64,000 bases of DNA from Muscardinus avellanarius (GCA_963383645.1 OY726572.1:22995792-23059791), one strand, 5' to 3'. Counted from the first letter of the stretch, positions 60,401-62,639 are shown. Notes: generated by a model not told the origin, from the letters alone. Numbers and translations: made by a program.

Positions 60401-61980
60401 CTATGGATGAAGGGAGAATTAATCCTGTTTGGCTGAGAGCGAGGAGTGCGGGGATGGATGGGAGTAGTATAGAAATCTAAGTAACTACAGAGAAGAAAGA
60501 TAAAAAGATTATGGGAGCAGAGAGCAGGGATTGGAAGTAAAGGTTAAAGGAGTCATTAAGCCTGAAAAGGAGAAAGCTGAGGATAATTTAGGGCTGTGGC
60601 TTTTTTCAAATATACAAAAGGTTATTTTTAAAACAGGCAGTCCAATAAGAAATGAGCAGGCTGGGCTTGCAGTGAAAGTCCTGATGCGCTAGCAGGGAAA
60701 ATCCCTGAGGGAAGGTCAATGGGATCCCAACCCCAGCGGCCCCACTGAGGAGGGTGCTGGGAGACCAACCATGGGGTGACAGGGTCAGGGCCCAACGTGG
60801 CCTGGAGGTGCCTGGCAACTCTGATTAGCAGGAGCCTGAGGCCTGGACCAGGGACAGCCTGTGGCGGGTCCTGAAGGAATCACCTTTGGAGAATGGTATT
60901 CTTCCTGAAGCCTTCCTCAAGCCCAGGGCTTGAGCCCTCATCCTGAGCTATTCTAAAGCCTCCTCCTCCTCCCCTGCCTAGGGACATGCCCGCCCAGACC
61001 CGGGACCTGGTGACAAAGATAAAGAGCAGCCCGGTGAGTGCAGGCCCCTGGGCCACATGGAAAGGCAAAAGGTGTGGGGTCTCCCTGGCTGGGCTGGGAC
61101 TGGCCCTGCGAGTGCACAGCAGCGACTCCTGCCCCCAGCTCTGCTCACAGGGAGCCCAAAGGCTCCACCTAGCCCCCACCCCACCCCGCCAGCTGCAGGA
61201 GGCCAAGGCAGAGCCAGCCCAGAGCTGAGTGAGGCCTGGTCCTTGGTATCTTCCCCCTTCACCTCAGAGTTGGCGTCCCAGAGCCCTATTATATAAACGC
61301 AAGGTACTAAAAATAGGCTTCTCCTTCCAACCCTGCCTCCTCCCCGCTCCCCAGTCCCTCTGAAACTTCTCACTGGCACTTGCTTTTTTTATGTTGCATG
61401 TTTATGCCTTGGAATGGAGCTCCTGGCAGGCCTCCTGTGATGGTGGTGGCTGAGCAGGAAGCCTCCAGGCCTCCCCCCAGCCCCGCAATGGGGCCCTGGC
61501 TCCTCCTCGTCTTCCCCAGACTCAGGCCCTACAAACACCAGCCCTCTGGCTTTGACTCCAGCTGCATCCTTGTGGTCTGGTCCTTTGAATTCCTTAGGTC
61601 ATATTTTGGGGGGCATATTAATCCACTAGGCCTTTACTGGGCTCGGGGAGGTTGGGACAGGCCCCTCGCCGCTTACCCACAGCAGCTCTCGAATGCACTT
61701 CAAAGTGCAAGTCCCCCCTCTTCCCTGGGTGGGCTGATGCCCCCACATAGCTCTCTCTGTGGCATCAGGTGAGGGTGGGGACCCTTCATGCACCTTCTGT
61801 CGTGGTACAAGTAAAGGTTCTTGGGAACCTGGCCGGGTGGCGGGGTGAGTATCACCAACATGTGCACCCCAGGCCTAAACTCAGGATCTGTCGCTTCAGG
61901 AGATCAACCTGGAAAAAGACTGGAAGCTGATCACGCTCTTCGTAGGGAGCAACGACTTGTGTCATTACTGCCAGAACCCG
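2677..61980 (+). CDS. PLB1: PLB1, phospholipase B1, partial gene (34 exons: repeats 2, 3 and part of 4)
   Basis: Seen: 34 exons totalling 2513 coding bases join in one open frame with no stop or frameshift, every intron GT-AG. The product is built of tandem GDSL-family lipase repeats, each opening with an H-x-LxPADI-x-V-x-ALGD(S/T) block and containing DWK-x-(I/V/L)T, SGRYDT and FAPDC-x-H blocks. Known: PLB1 is an apical membrane ectoenzyme of intestine and epididymis that removes fatty acids from phospholipids, lysophospholipids, retinyl esters and glycerides; in the rat protein repeat 2 is the active one, with Ser404, Asp518 and His659. Here repeat 2 has Ser to Asp 114 residues and Asp to His 141 residues, the same spacing. 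Missing from the window: signal peptide and repeat 1 (upstream), and the end of repeat 4 with the C-terminal membrane segment (downstream). N-glycosylation sequons occur in several exons, as expected for an extracellular protein. Confidence 0.96.
2851..2934 (+). mobile_element. ID-half SINE fragment with (AAAAT)n tail
   Basis: 'agggctggggatgctcagagg' to 'catctccagttctgcc', then an A-rich tail. Only the tRNA-like half is present. Confidence 0.7.
3267..3340 (+). CDS. PLB1: PLB1 exon, repeat 2 (2 of 14)
   Basis: 74 bases, acceptor tttcag, donor gtgagt. Starts in phase 0 and leaves two bases (AG). Encodes [11 protein letters not shown] then [10 protein letters not shown], the segment following the GDSL block and containing the conserved GNG-like turn. 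Confidence 0.95.
3390..3601 (+). mobile_element. B1-ID composite SINE
   Basis: Begins gccgggcgtggtggcacac, has ggaggctgagacagg, an internal A-rich linker and an ID half ending in 'catccccagtactgc' plus poly(A). Confidence 0.9.
4033..4256 (-). mobile_element. B1-ID composite SINE
   Basis: Reverse copy: poly(T), 'gcgggtctggggatgaaacc', then 'gctgggattacaagcgtgcg' and 'ccaccacgcctggc'. Confidence 0.9.
4366..4630 (+). mobile_element. B1-ID composite SINE with long (AAAAT)n tail
   Basis: Starts gccggtcgtggtggcgcac; the tail is a run of about 13 AAAAT units (4566-4630). Confidence 0.9.
4786..4829 (+). CDS. PLB1: PLB1 exon, repeat 2 (3 of 14)
   Basis: 44 bases, acceptor cacag, donor gtgagt. Encodes [15 protein letters not shown]. 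Contains a GGD block found in all three repeats and an N-glycosylation sequon (NIS). A 6.9 kb repeat-filled intron follows. Confidence 0.94.
4921..4942 (+). promoter_or_regulatory. CTCF-like motif
   Basis: gcagcagggggcgctgct matches the CTCF core (CCASYAGRKGGCRS-type) in a short GC-rich stretch (about 4850-4950) just after exon 4786-4829. Motif match by eye only. Confidence 0.5.
5344..5575 (-). mobile_element. B1-ID composite SINE with (GT)n
   Basis: Reverse copy. The A-rich tail position is occupied by a (GT)n microsatellite (5344-5386), then 'ggtactggggttcctgg' and the B1 half ending 'ccaccacgcccggc'. Confidence 0.88.
5628..5873 (-). mobile_element. B1-ID composite SINE, diverged
   Basis: 'ggcactggggattgaac' ID half, an AT-rich linker, then 'gaaacagggccttgctaag' and 'ccaagtactgggatta'. 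Confidence 0.75.
5882..6101 (-). mobile_element. B1-ID composite SINE
   Basis: 'gcgggtctgggtatggaacc' to 'gctgggattacaagcatgcg'. Third of a back-to-back reverse SINE cluster between 5344 and 6751. Confidence 0.88.
6308..6483 (-). mobile_element. B1-ID composite SINE
   Basis: 'tggtactggggttcctaaaa' to 'atgcgccaccacacccggc'. Confidence 0.87.
6506..6751 (-). mobile_element. B1-ID composite SINE, older, with (CA)n
   Basis: 'tggtattgggtactgaaccc' with the complete 'gcatgctggacaagccctct' ID half, a (CA)n block (6571-6620), then a B1 half ending 'gacatgcaccacacaccac'. Confidence 0.8.
6752..8224. other. Intron, repeat-poor apart from one ID fragment
   Basis: No exon or conserved protein match seen. 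An ID-half relic in reverse lies at about 7705-7770 ('gtactgaggactgaacccag'). Confidence 0.5.
8471..8668 (+). mobile_element. B1-ID composite SINE
   Basis: 'gctgggtgtagtggcgcac' to 'ccccagtaccacc' plus poly(A), inside the L1. Confidence 0.88.
8957..9160 (+). mobile_element. B1-ID composite SINE
   Basis: 'gttgggcatggtagcgcac' to 'gtttaatccccagtga'. The tail expands into the GA-rich satellite at 9160-9326. Confidence 0.85.
9160..9326. repeat. (GA)n passing into (GAGAGGA)n minisatellite
   Basis: About 34 bases of GA then roughly 19 copies of the 7-mer GAGAGGA. Entirely purine on this strand. The open frames on both strands here are repeat artefacts. Confidence 0.97.
9442..9690 (+). mobile_element. 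B1-ID composite SINE
   Basis: 'ggtgggcacagtgggacac' to 'ggttcaatacccagtaac' with an A-rich tail. Confidence 0.8.
10268..10449 (+). mobile_element. B1-ID composite SINE
   Basis: 'gagtacagtggcacgcacc' to 'ggttccatcccagtat'; splits the L1 3' region. Confidence 0.83.
10931..11369 (-). mobile_element. Nested pair of reverse B1-ID SINEs
   Basis: Outer copy starts 'gcggatctggggatggaacc' and resumes at about 11234 with 'tattctttatttttgaaaca', ending 'gccaccatgcccagc'. A second copy (about 11057-11233, 'ggtggtactgggaatggaac' to 'gccaccacgcccag') and a (TTA)n run (about 11010-11055) lie inside the outer copy's linker. Confidence 0.88.
11691..11799 (+). CDS. PLB1: PLB1 exon, repeat 2 (4 of 14)
   Basis: 109 bases, acceptor ttttag, donor gtgagc. 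Encodes [18 protein letters not shown], then a linker and [14 protein letters not shown] is the block II-like segment of the GDSL fold (substrate-side Gly region). It ends two bases into a Glu codon completed by the next exon. Confidence 0.95.
11800..13894. other. Intron, mostly unique, with one 37-bp tandem duplication
   Basis: No exon seen. Two copies of a 37-bp unit starting 'tgctgagctgtgcgtggtg' at 12243 and 12280. About 13560-13790 resembles an ancient MIR/L2-type repeat ('caccatgtgtcaggcactgc'). Confidence 0.5.
13895..14330 (-). mobile_element. 5'-truncated L1 3' end, reverse strand
   Basis: Poly(T) at 13903-13918 (poly(A) of the element), then 'ttttattggtgcattgcaat' and pyrimidine-rich 3' UTR, ending near 'gatgatataacctcc'. 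The same opening recurs at 30000. Confidence 0.65.
14692..14743 (+). CDS. PLB1: PLB1 exon, repeat 2 (5 of 14)
   Basis: 52 bases, acceptor cccgcag, donor gtgagt. Encodes [18 protein letters not shown], a predicted helix between the block II and block III regions. Restores phase 0. Confidence 0.95.
14744..16145. other. Intron with a (CA)n microsatellite
   Basis: (CA)n at about 15817-15866; otherwise no exon or recognised repeat. Antisense and sense ORFs of about 100 residues overlap the CA tract and are artefacts. Confidence 0.5.
16146..16226 (+). CDS. PLB1: PLB1 exon, repeat 2 (6 of 14): GGND block
   Basis: 81 bases, acceptor ttcag, donor gtaggt. Encodes [19 protein letters not shown] followed by [12 protein letters not shown] holds the block III Asn; its Asp codon at 16200-16202 is 114 residues after the nucleophile Ser, matching rat Asp518. 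The two nearby Cys are shared by all three repeats. Confidence 0.96.
16227..17814. other. Intron, nothing recognised
   Basis: No exon, SINE or L1 text noted in this 1.6 kb stretch. Confidence 0.4.
17815..17880 (+). CDS. PLB1: PLB1 exon, repeat 2 (7 of 14)
   Basis: 66 bases, acceptor ctacag, donor gtatgg. Encodes [20 protein letters not shown] plus AE. Contains an N-glycosylation sequon (NFT). Phase 0 at both ends. Confidence 0.95.
18174..18274 (+). CDS. PLB1: PLB1 exon, repeat 2 (8 of 14)
   Basis: 101 bases, acceptor tccgcag. The donor gtcaga is a weak match to consensus. Encodes [20 protein letters not shown], then [20 protein letters not shown] is the family's conserved strand-helix segment. 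Leaves two bases (AG). Confidence 0.94.
18610..18838 (+). mobile_element. B1-ID composite SINE
   Basis: 'gctgggtgtggtgttgcac' to 'taatccccagtaccatac', running into an alternating purine-pyrimidine tract. Confidence 0.88.
18819..18879. repeat. Alternating CG/CA tract (Z-DNA-prone)
   Basis: Short GC/TG alternation (tgcgcgtgcgcgcg) followed by about 20 CA units. Confidence 0.9.
19174..19386 (+). mobile_element. B1-ID composite SINE
   Basis: 'cagggcgtggtggtgcatg' to 'aatccccagtactgc'. Confidence 0.88.
19387..19544. repeat. Polypurine (GGA)n/(GAA)n tract
   Basis: About 155 bases of almost pure purine: GGA-rich start, then about 23 GAA units (19471-19541). SINE tail expansion. Confidence 0.95.
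19700..19990. promoter_or_regulatory. Candidate cis-regulatory element with TAATTA palindrome
   Basis: Repeat-free stretch with GGTAATTA, a 5-base spacer and TAATTACC (19707-19727), then a third GGTAATTAT (19732-19740), then GC-rich sequence. Paired TAATTA sites suit homeodomain dimers. Lies in the intron 18275-20964. Function inferred from motif only. Confidence 0.35.
20430..20690 (+). mobile_element. MIR-like ancient SINE
   Basis: 'gcaattaagaactccggctc', then 'aaggttacttaaccactcca', 'cctcagttttctcttctata' and 'tgaggattaaatgggttaat': the standard MIR order. Confidence 0.8.
20965..21046 (+). CDS. PLB1: PLB1 exon, repeat 2 (9 of 14)
   Basis: 82 bases, acceptor ttgcag, donor gtgagc. Encodes [20 protein letters not shown] then IELNKKYQ. 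Two Cys, and a sequon (NST). Restores phase 0. Confidence 0.95.
21085..21425 (-). mobile_element. MER2-like DNA transposon (Tigger group, non-autonomous)
   Basis: 'catatccgttggttcgac', 'aacaatacagtataacaact', 'ggggcttgagcatttatgg' and 'ttttggtatccatgggaagt' follow the MER2 consensus order in reverse, as I recall it. Directly downstream of exon 20965-21046. Confidence 0.75.
21426..22319. other. Intron, mostly unique
   Basis: About 21735-21830 resembles the end of an ancient MIR/L2-type repeat ('caagtcacacagctagttag'). Nothing else recognised. Confidence 0.45.
22320..22424 (+). CDS. PLB1: PLB1 exon, repeat 2 (10 of 14)
   Basis: 105 bases, acceptor cctgcag, donor gtaaag. Encodes a segment with [17 protein letters not shown], the strongly conserved PLB1 block preceding the His-bearing exon. 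Confidence 0.95.
22521..22616 (+). CDS. PLB1: PLB1 exon, repeat 2 (11 of 14): catalytic His
   Basis: 96 bases, acceptor gaccag, donor gtaaga. Encodes [16 protein letters not shown] then [20 protein letters not shown] is the block V Asp-x-x-His motif. The His codon CAC at 22563-22565 lies 141 residues after the GGND Asp, equivalent to rat His659. Confidence 0.96.
22714..22785 (+). CDS. PLB1: PLB1 exon, repeat 2 (12 of 14)
   Basis: 72 bases, acceptor gtttag, donor gtagag. Encodes [20 protein letters not shown] then CPNQ. The LEPVG block closes the lipase domain and is repeated as LEPLG in repeat 3. Confidence 0.95.
22786..24292. other. Intron sequence around a 39-base exon, nothing else recognised
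   Basis: Apart from the exon at 23826-23864 no repeat or coding match was seen. Overlapping open frames on both strands around 23000-24000 have no family signature. Confidence 0.4.
23826..23864 (+). CDS. PLB1: PLB1 exon, repeat 2 (13 of 14), inter-repeat linker
   Basis: 39 bases, acceptor cccacag, donor gtatca (weak). Encodes [13 protein letters not shown], counterpart of a 66-base exon in repeat 3 (48670-48735). Repeat 2 therefore has a linker nine residues shorter. Confidence 0.93.
24293..24490 (+). mobile_element. B1-ID composite SINE
   Basis: 'gctgggcatggtggcccac' to 'aatccccagtaccac'. Inserted about 90 bases before exon 24578-24638. Confidence 0.87.
24578..24638 (+). CDS. PLB1: PLB1 exon, repeat 2 (14 of 14), linker
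   Basis: 61 bases, acceptor ccttag, donor gtaagc. Encodes [20 protein letters not shown], a Ser/Pro-rich linker joining repeats 2 and 3. Leaves one base (G) for the Val that opens repeat 3. Confidence 0.93.
25180..25240. repeat. Degenerate (CCTT)n tract
   Basis: Imperfect ccttcctt-type pyrimidine run; could support an upstream polypyrimidine signal but the acceptor is 200 bases away. Confidence 0.7.
25447..25505 (+). CDS. PLB1: PLB1 exon, repeat 3 (1 of 14): GDT variant of the nucleophile motif
   Basis: 59 bases, acceptor ttccag, donor gtaagg. Encodes [20 protein letters not shown]. The nucleophile position is ACT (Thr) at 25497-25499 instead of a Ser codon, and the following T is I. One base change from TCT would give Thr. 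The repeat should lack ordinary serine-hydrolase activity. Confidence 0.95.
25506..26363. other. Intron, nothing recognised
   Basis: No exon or clear repeat text noted. Confidence 0.4.
26364..26437 (+). CDS. PLB1: PLB1 exon, repeat 3 (2 of 14)
   Basis: 74 bases, acceptor caaag (A before the AG, slightly atypical), donor gtaaag. Encodes [20 protein letters not shown] then GLSF. The GNG turn is kept although the nucleophile is not. An 8.3 kb intron follows. Confidence 0.94.
27003..27184 (+). mobile_element. B1-ID composite SINE, diverged
   Basis: 'cagacccagaggcacaagcc', 'gagcctgagacaagaggatt', and ID half 'tgtagctcagagacagaatg'. Confidence 0.78.
27500..27518 (+). promoter_or_regulatory. CTCF-like motif
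   Basis: gccacaagagggcagagcg fits CCACNAGNNGGCAG. By eye only. Confidence 0.4.
28046..28560 (-). mobile_element. LTR-like element, reverse strand (solo)
   Basis: On the reverse strand a polyadenylation hexamer (complement at 28111-28116) is followed by a T-rich U5-like end ('ttcttttccaccacg'), and preceded by a U3-like stretch with internal repeats ('gatgagctcagtc' and 'tagtcccgagg' occur twice, near 28250 and 28320). No internal retroviral region seen. Ends approximate. Confidence 0.45.
29214..29263. repeat. (AT)n microsatellite
   Basis: About 24 AT units within 'gtgcatatat...atgcatatatac'; fully self-complementary. Confidence 0.97.
29408..29628 (+). mobile_element. B1-ID composite SINE
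   Basis: 'gctgggcgtggtggcacac' to 'caagtaccacaaaaa'. Confidence 0.9.
29806..29823 (+). promoter_or_regulatory. CTCF-like motif
   Basis: accagcagagggcgtttg resembles CCAGCAGGGGGCGCT. By eye only. Confidence 0.4.
29998..30300 (-). mobile_element. L1 3' end, reverse strand
   Basis: Poly(T) at about 30000-30004 then 'tttttattggtgcactgtat' and pyrimidine-rich 3' UTR-like text, the same opening as at 13919. Possibly the 3' end of the element whose 5' end is at 32880. Confidence 0.55.
30350..31040 (+). mobile_element. Older L1 ORF2 C-terminal fragment, sense strand
   Basis: Matches the end of mammalian L1 ORF2 in order ('gaaaaagaacaaagctagaa', 'gctacaataattgaaacagt', 'tatttttgacaaggtttcc', then 'gggataaaatatttccaaat'). 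Opposite orientation to the L1 pieces on both sides; many stops. Confidence 0.7.
31041..32880 (-). mobile_element. L1 5' half: 5' UTR plus ORF1, no ORF2
   Basis: Reverse strand: GC-rich 5' UTR-like sequence (about 32880-32016) followed by the intact ORF1. The L1 text stops right after the ORF1 stop and is replaced by an opposite-strand ORF2 fragment. Could be a deleted/rearranged L1 or an ORF1-only (HAL1-like) element. Ends approximate. Confidence 0.75.
31053..32015 (-). CDS. L1 ORF1p, full-length open frame (320 aa)
   Basis: The L1 RNA-binding chaperone that packages element RNA. Seen: residues about 40-150 are Glu/Lys/Ile-rich and heptad-like (coiled coil, trimerisation); about 150-240 carries an RRM-like segment with LRIIGIEE; about 240-315 is the C-terminal domain with [14 protein letters not shown] and [12 protein letters not shown], the standard ORF1p signature. 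Length 320 is close to other mammalian ORF1p (about 340-370). No stop or frameshift. ORF2, which should follow within about 100 bases, is absent. A transposon gene, not a host gene. Confidence 0.9.
   Translation of the reverse strand: MTQGKNPEKAQTSEIMGKRNNNGTMNAHNPTTSEPDKTEIQRFLEDQIRKITVEIIEVFRKEFRESQKEIKDAINEVKASIQSTNNRLDHMENRILLLEDDQSKNECIVSSLEKNIRQQESDIEEIWAHFKKANLRIIGIEEGNEGETKGINNLFKEVIGENFPNIEQEVDTQVQETYRTPFRQDRRRGYPHHIIVKMTNVEAKQRILKATKTKSQVTFRGKPIRITPDFPNQITRARRAWSNIFQTLKENNFQPKISYPAKLSIKLDGEIRSFHDKQKLKEFMSSKPALEKIFKEINYKEEIGNTHQNHRNKIFHPTDN
33211..33422 (+). mobile_element. B1-ID composite SINE
   Basis: 'gccgggcatggtggctcac' to 'ctatccccagtatctc'. Confidence 0.9.
33956..34154 (+). 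mobile_element. B1-ID composite SINE, 5' shortened
   Basis: Starts at 'gcacatgcttgtaattcc' and ends 'cacccccagtaccat' plus A-rich tail. Confidence 0.85.
34749..34792 (+). CDS. PLB1: PLB1 exon, repeat 3 (3 of 14)
   Basis: 44 bases, acceptor ctgcag, donor gtaagt. Encodes [15 protein letters not shown]; leaves one base for Asn. Same length and phase as 4786-4829 and 54768-54811. Confidence 0.95.
35341..35449 (+). CDS. PLB1: PLB1 exon, repeat 3 (4 of 14)
   Basis: 109 bases, acceptor ttccag, donor gtacgg. Encodes [20 protein letters not shown], then [16 protein letters not shown]. Two sequons (NLT, NDT). The block II NQAV of repeat 2 is NLAV here. Confidence 0.95.
36686..36776. repeat. (AT)n(AC)n compound microsatellite
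   Basis: About 18 AT units then about 27 AC units (one G interruption), ending 43 bases before the acceptor of exon 36820-36871. Confidence 0.96.
36820..36871 (+). CDS. PLB1: PLB1 exon, repeat 3 (5 of 14)
   Basis: 52 bases, acceptor tctcag, donor gtaagt. Encodes [19 protein letters not shown] long (AT)n(AC)n tract ends about 40 bases upstream of the acceptor. Confidence 0.95.
37302..37382 (+). CDS. PLB1: PLB1 exon, repeat 3 (6 of 14): GASD in place of GGND
   Basis: 81 bases, acceptor gcgtag, donor gtaatg. Encodes [19 protein letters not shown] then LCDHCTDS. The block III Asn is Ser (AGT 37353-37355); the following Asp (GAT 37356-37358) is kept. A second loss of an active-site residue in this repeat. 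Confidence 0.95.
37890..37955 (+). CDS. PLB1: PLB1 exon, repeat 3 (7 of 14)
   Basis: 66 bases, acceptor ttccag, donor gtgggt. Encodes [20 protein letters not shown] plus RE. The frame stays open past the donor to a stop at 38559-38561, so intron retention would add about 200 unrelated residues. Confidence 0.95.
38717..38817 (+). CDS. PLB1: PLB1 exon, repeat 3 (8 of 14)
   Basis: 101 bases, acceptor ttatag, donor gtaggc. Encodes [20 protein letters not shown], then [13 protein letters not shown]. Same length and phase as its repeat 2 counterpart. Confidence 0.95.
39353..39560 (+). mobile_element. B1-ID composite SINE
   Basis: 'gccaggtgtggtggcgcatg' to 'cacacccagtaccacc'. Confidence 0.88.
40150..40235 (+). 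mobile_element. Monomeric ID-type SINE with intact Pol III boxes
   Basis: 'gggctaggagtgtggctcag' to 'ggttcaatccccagcactg', then a short A-rich tail. Box A TGGCTCAGTGG and box B GGTTCAATCC are well kept. tRNA-derived (ID family, like rodent BC1) but not a tRNA gene. Confidence 0.85.
40403..40484 (+). CDS. PLB1: PLB1 exon, repeat 3 (9 of 14)
   Basis: 82 bases, acceptor gtgcag, donor gtgaga. Encodes [20 protein letters not shown] then EALARAYQ. The two-Cys CxC pattern matches repeat 2. Confidence 0.95.
40973..41008. repeat. (GT)18 microsatellite at a splice acceptor
   Basis: Eighteen GT units, followed by CTCCAG and the exon at 41015. A CA-rich stretch just upstream (about 40948-40966) could pair with it. 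Confidence 0.97.
41015..41119 (+). CDS. PLB1: PLB1 exon, repeat 3 (10 of 14), with GT-repeat acceptor
   Basis: 105 bases, donor gtacgc. The acceptor is ctccag preceded directly by (GT)18 (40973-41008) with no normal pyrimidine tract. Encodes a segment with [18 protein letters not shown], the counterpart of 22320-22424. Confidence 0.95.
42184..42279 (+). CDS. PLB1: PLB1 exon, repeat 3 (11 of 14): DCIH block
   Basis: 96 bases, acceptor tttcag, donor gtaaga. Encodes [20 protein letters not shown], then [12 protein letters not shown]. Asp-x-x-His is intact (His CAC 42226-42228) even though the repeat has lost its nucleophile Ser. Confidence 0.95.
42280..42683. other. Short intron with ancient repeat-like text
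   Basis: About 42430-42590 resembles an ancient MIR/L2-type repeat ('ccatgtgccagcacctgtgc'). Confidence 0.4.
42684..42755 (+). CDS. PLB1: PLB1 exon, repeat 3 (12 of 14)
   Basis: 72 bases, acceptor gatcag, donor gtatga. Encodes [20 protein letters not shown] then CPTQ. A 5.9 kb intron follows. Confidence 0.95.
42756..44726. other. Intron, nothing firmly recognised
   Basis: Unique-looking sequence with a short GGA-rich stretch near 43125-43150. No exon. Confidence 0.4.
44727..44880 (-). mobile_element. B1-ID composite SINE
   Basis: 'tttggtactggggacagaac' to 'gtgcaccaccgtgcctagc'. Confidence 0.82.
45408..45630 (-). mobile_element. B1-ID composite SINE with (GT)n
   Basis: (GT)n at 45409-45454 replaces the start of the ID half; then 'acacccccagacctatttaa' and the B1 half ending near 'cacccagcc'. 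Confidence 0.83.
45631..48669. other. Intron, repeat-poor
   Basis: About 3 kb without a recognised SINE or L1, apart from poly(A)-type runs (48240-48255). Several 60-150 residue open frames on both strands have no recognisable family. Confidence 0.4.
48670..48735 (+). CDS. PLB1: PLB1 exon, repeat 3 (13 of 14), linker
   Basis: 66 bases, acceptor tcttag, donor gtaacc. Encodes [20 protein letters not shown] plus IE. Contains a sequon (NYT). Nine codons longer than the repeat 2 counterpart. Confidence 0.95.
49420..50000. mobile_element. Ancient interspersed repeat (L2-like, uncertain)
   Basis: Contains the phrase order of old mammalian repeats: 'tgagcatctactatgcacca', then 'ctctcatgaagtttacgatc', a gaggaggg-rich middle and 'ctccctgactgctgggtgag'. 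Family not certain. Confidence 0.4.
49731..49748 (+). promoter_or_regulatory. CTCF-like motif
   Basis: ggcaccagggggcacaga fits the CCACCAGGGGGC core. By eye only; lies within an ancient repeat-like stretch. Confidence 0.4.
50031..50234 (-). mobile_element. B1-ID composite SINE
   Basis: 'tagtactagagactgaaccc' to 'gtggaccacacccagc'. Confidence 0.85.
50235..52271. other. Intron, nothing firmly recognised
   Basis: No exon between 48735 and 52272. No SINE noted after 50234. Confidence 0.4.
52272..52332 (+). CDS. PLB1: PLB1 exon, repeat 3 (14 of 14), linker
   Basis: 61 bases, acceptor atttag, donor gtgagt. Encodes [20 protein letters not shown], linking repeats 3 and 4. Same length and phase as 24578-24638. 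Confidence 0.94.
52848..52906 (+). CDS. PLB1: PLB1 exon, repeat 4 (first): GDSM
   Basis: 59 bases, acceptor cctag, donor gtgagt. Encodes [20 protein letters not shown]. The nucleophile Ser is present (TCG 52898-52900), with Met replacing the Leu of GDSL. Confidence 0.95.
52907..54453. other. Intron, nothing recognised
   Basis: Unique-looking 1.5 kb intron; G-rich near 53580-53635. Confidence 0.4.
54454..54521 (+). CDS. PLB1: PLB1 exon, repeat 4 (second), shortened
   Basis: 68 bases against 74 in repeats 2 and 3 (two codons lost). Acceptor tcacag, donor gtgagg. Encodes [20 protein letters not shown] then SW. The GNG turn after the nucleophile is gone. Sequon NSS. Confidence 0.94.
54768..54811 (+). 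CDS. PLB1: PLB1 exon, repeat 4 (third)
   Basis: 44 bases, acceptor ccccag, donor gtaagt. Encodes [15 protein letters not shown]; leaves one base for Asn. Confidence 0.95.
54987..55086 (+). CDS. PLB1: PLB1 exon, repeat 4 (fourth), shortened
   Basis: 100 bases against 109 in repeats 2 and 3 (three codons lost). Acceptor taaag, donor gtgagt. Encodes [20 protein letters not shown], then [13 protein letters not shown]. The NQAV segment is replaced by NVAA. Confidence 0.95.
55087..56300. other. Intron, nothing recognised
   Basis: Unique-looking sequence before an LTR-rich block. About 55250-55370 may be an old MIR/L2 relic. Confidence 0.4.
56439..56722 (-). repeat. ERV LTR, 3' copy
   Basis: TG...CA ends (tgttagg to ctgtca on the + strand). 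About 85-90% similar by eye to 57944-58226. Confidence 0.8.
57540..57710. repeat. About 40-bp tandem repeat within the ERV internal region
   Basis: Four to five units of the type 'gggaagatggctgctggctc' followed by 'tcagcagagct' plus a variable end, beginning near 57540, 57582, 57618, 57658 and 57697. Located in what should be the leader after the primer-binding site. Confidence 0.75.
57944..58226 (-). repeat. ERV LTR, 5' copy
   Basis: Starts tgttgttttaggcg, ends ctgtta, immediately followed by target duplication gaagg. Shares 'gtggtcttctctcggggata' and 'atcgcccagcagagtctcct' with the left LTR. Confidence 0.8.
58358..58683 (+). mobile_element. LTR-like element, sense strand (solo)
   Basis: TATA-like 'cccataaaaagcc' (about 58523-58535), polyadenylation hexamer in 'ccccaaataaatctgttctg' (about 58607-58626), and ending 'ttaccaaca'. 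Flanking tttag and tttaa could be an imperfect target duplication. Ends approximate. Confidence 0.55.
58897..59576 (+). mobile_element. LTR-like element with U3 tandem duplication, sense strand
   Basis: Begins tgttgcggatgac. Contains two copies of a 91-base unit (about 59058-59240), a TATA/poly(A)-like 'cctaataaaaggatagaga' at about 59458, and ends near 'ctagatgtgaca'. No target duplication seen, so the ends are uncertain. Confidence 0.45.
59663..59862 (-). mobile_element. B1-ID composite SINE
   Basis: 'cagtacttgggatagaacac' to 'gcaccaccacgcctggc'. Confidence 0.86.
59950..60400 (-). mobile_element. Old L1 3' region fragment, reverse strand (tentative)
   Basis: 'ctaatttatttcacccagta' and 'gctgagtagtattccatcag' are typical antisense L1 3' phrases. 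Diverged. Confidence 0.5.
60401..61899. other. Intron sequence around a 52-base exon, nothing else recognised
   Basis: Apart from exon 60982-61033 no element noted; GC-rich from about 61000. Confidence 0.4.
60982..61033 (+). CDS. PLB1: PLB1 exon, repeat 4 (fifth)
   Basis: 52 bases, acceptor gcctag, donor gtgagt. Encodes [18 protein letters not shown]. Preceded by a 5.9 kb intron rich in LTR elements. Confidence 0.94.
61900..61980 (+). CDS. PLB1: PLB1 exon, repeat 4 (sixth): GSND; last exon in window
   Basis: 81 bases, acceptor ttcag, donor gtaggc. Encodes [19 protein letters not shown] then LCHYCQNP. The Asp lies 109 residues after the repeat 4 Ser, five fewer than in repeats 2 and 3. The next exon was not found before 64000. 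Confidence 0.95.
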
Positions 61981-62207
61981 GTAGGCCCCTGGCCACCCCC
62001 AATGGTGACCGAGAATGAAGTTGCTGACCTCGGTCATTACCCTTGCCCAGGGCCTGACCCTCCCTCCCAGGGTCACACTTGCCTGGTCCCTCAGGCATCT
62101 GAACCTACCCAGGGAGCCCCCAGTTCACACAGAGCAGGTGAGGCTTAGCCTTTCTTACTTCCTGAATACCACCCCCTCCCAACTCCAGAGGAAAGGTCTA
62201 CATGAAG

Positions 62208-62333
62208 CTGGGCATGGTGGTGCACACCTGTTATCACAGAACTTGGAAGGCTGAGACAGGGGGATTGCAGATTTGATGCCAGCCTCAACAACTAAATGAG
62301 GCTGTCAGTAACTTAACAAGAACCTGTTTCCAA

Positions 62334-62379
<46 letters not shown>

Positions 62380-62395
62380 TAAAAATTTAAAAACG
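62208..62395 (+). mobile_element. B1-like SINE half with (CA)n
   Basis: 'gctgggcatggtggtgcac' to 'gaacctgtttccaaatacac', running into (CA)n (62336-62378). The ID half is missing or interrupted. Confidence 0.8.
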
Positions 62396-62408
62396 GGGCT
62401 GGAGCCGG

Positions 62409-62604
62409 CCGGGCGTGGTGGCACGCGCTTGTAATCCCAGCATTTGGGAGGCTGAGACCGGAGGATCAAGGTTTGCGGACAGCCTCAGCTACTTAGTGAT
62501 GCCCTCTGCAACTCAGTGAGACTGGATTCAAAATAAAGAATAAAAAAACAGGGCAGGGGCTGTAGCTTGGAGGTCAAATGCCCCTGGGTTCCATCCCCAG
62601 ACCC

Positions 62605-62639
<35 letters not shown>

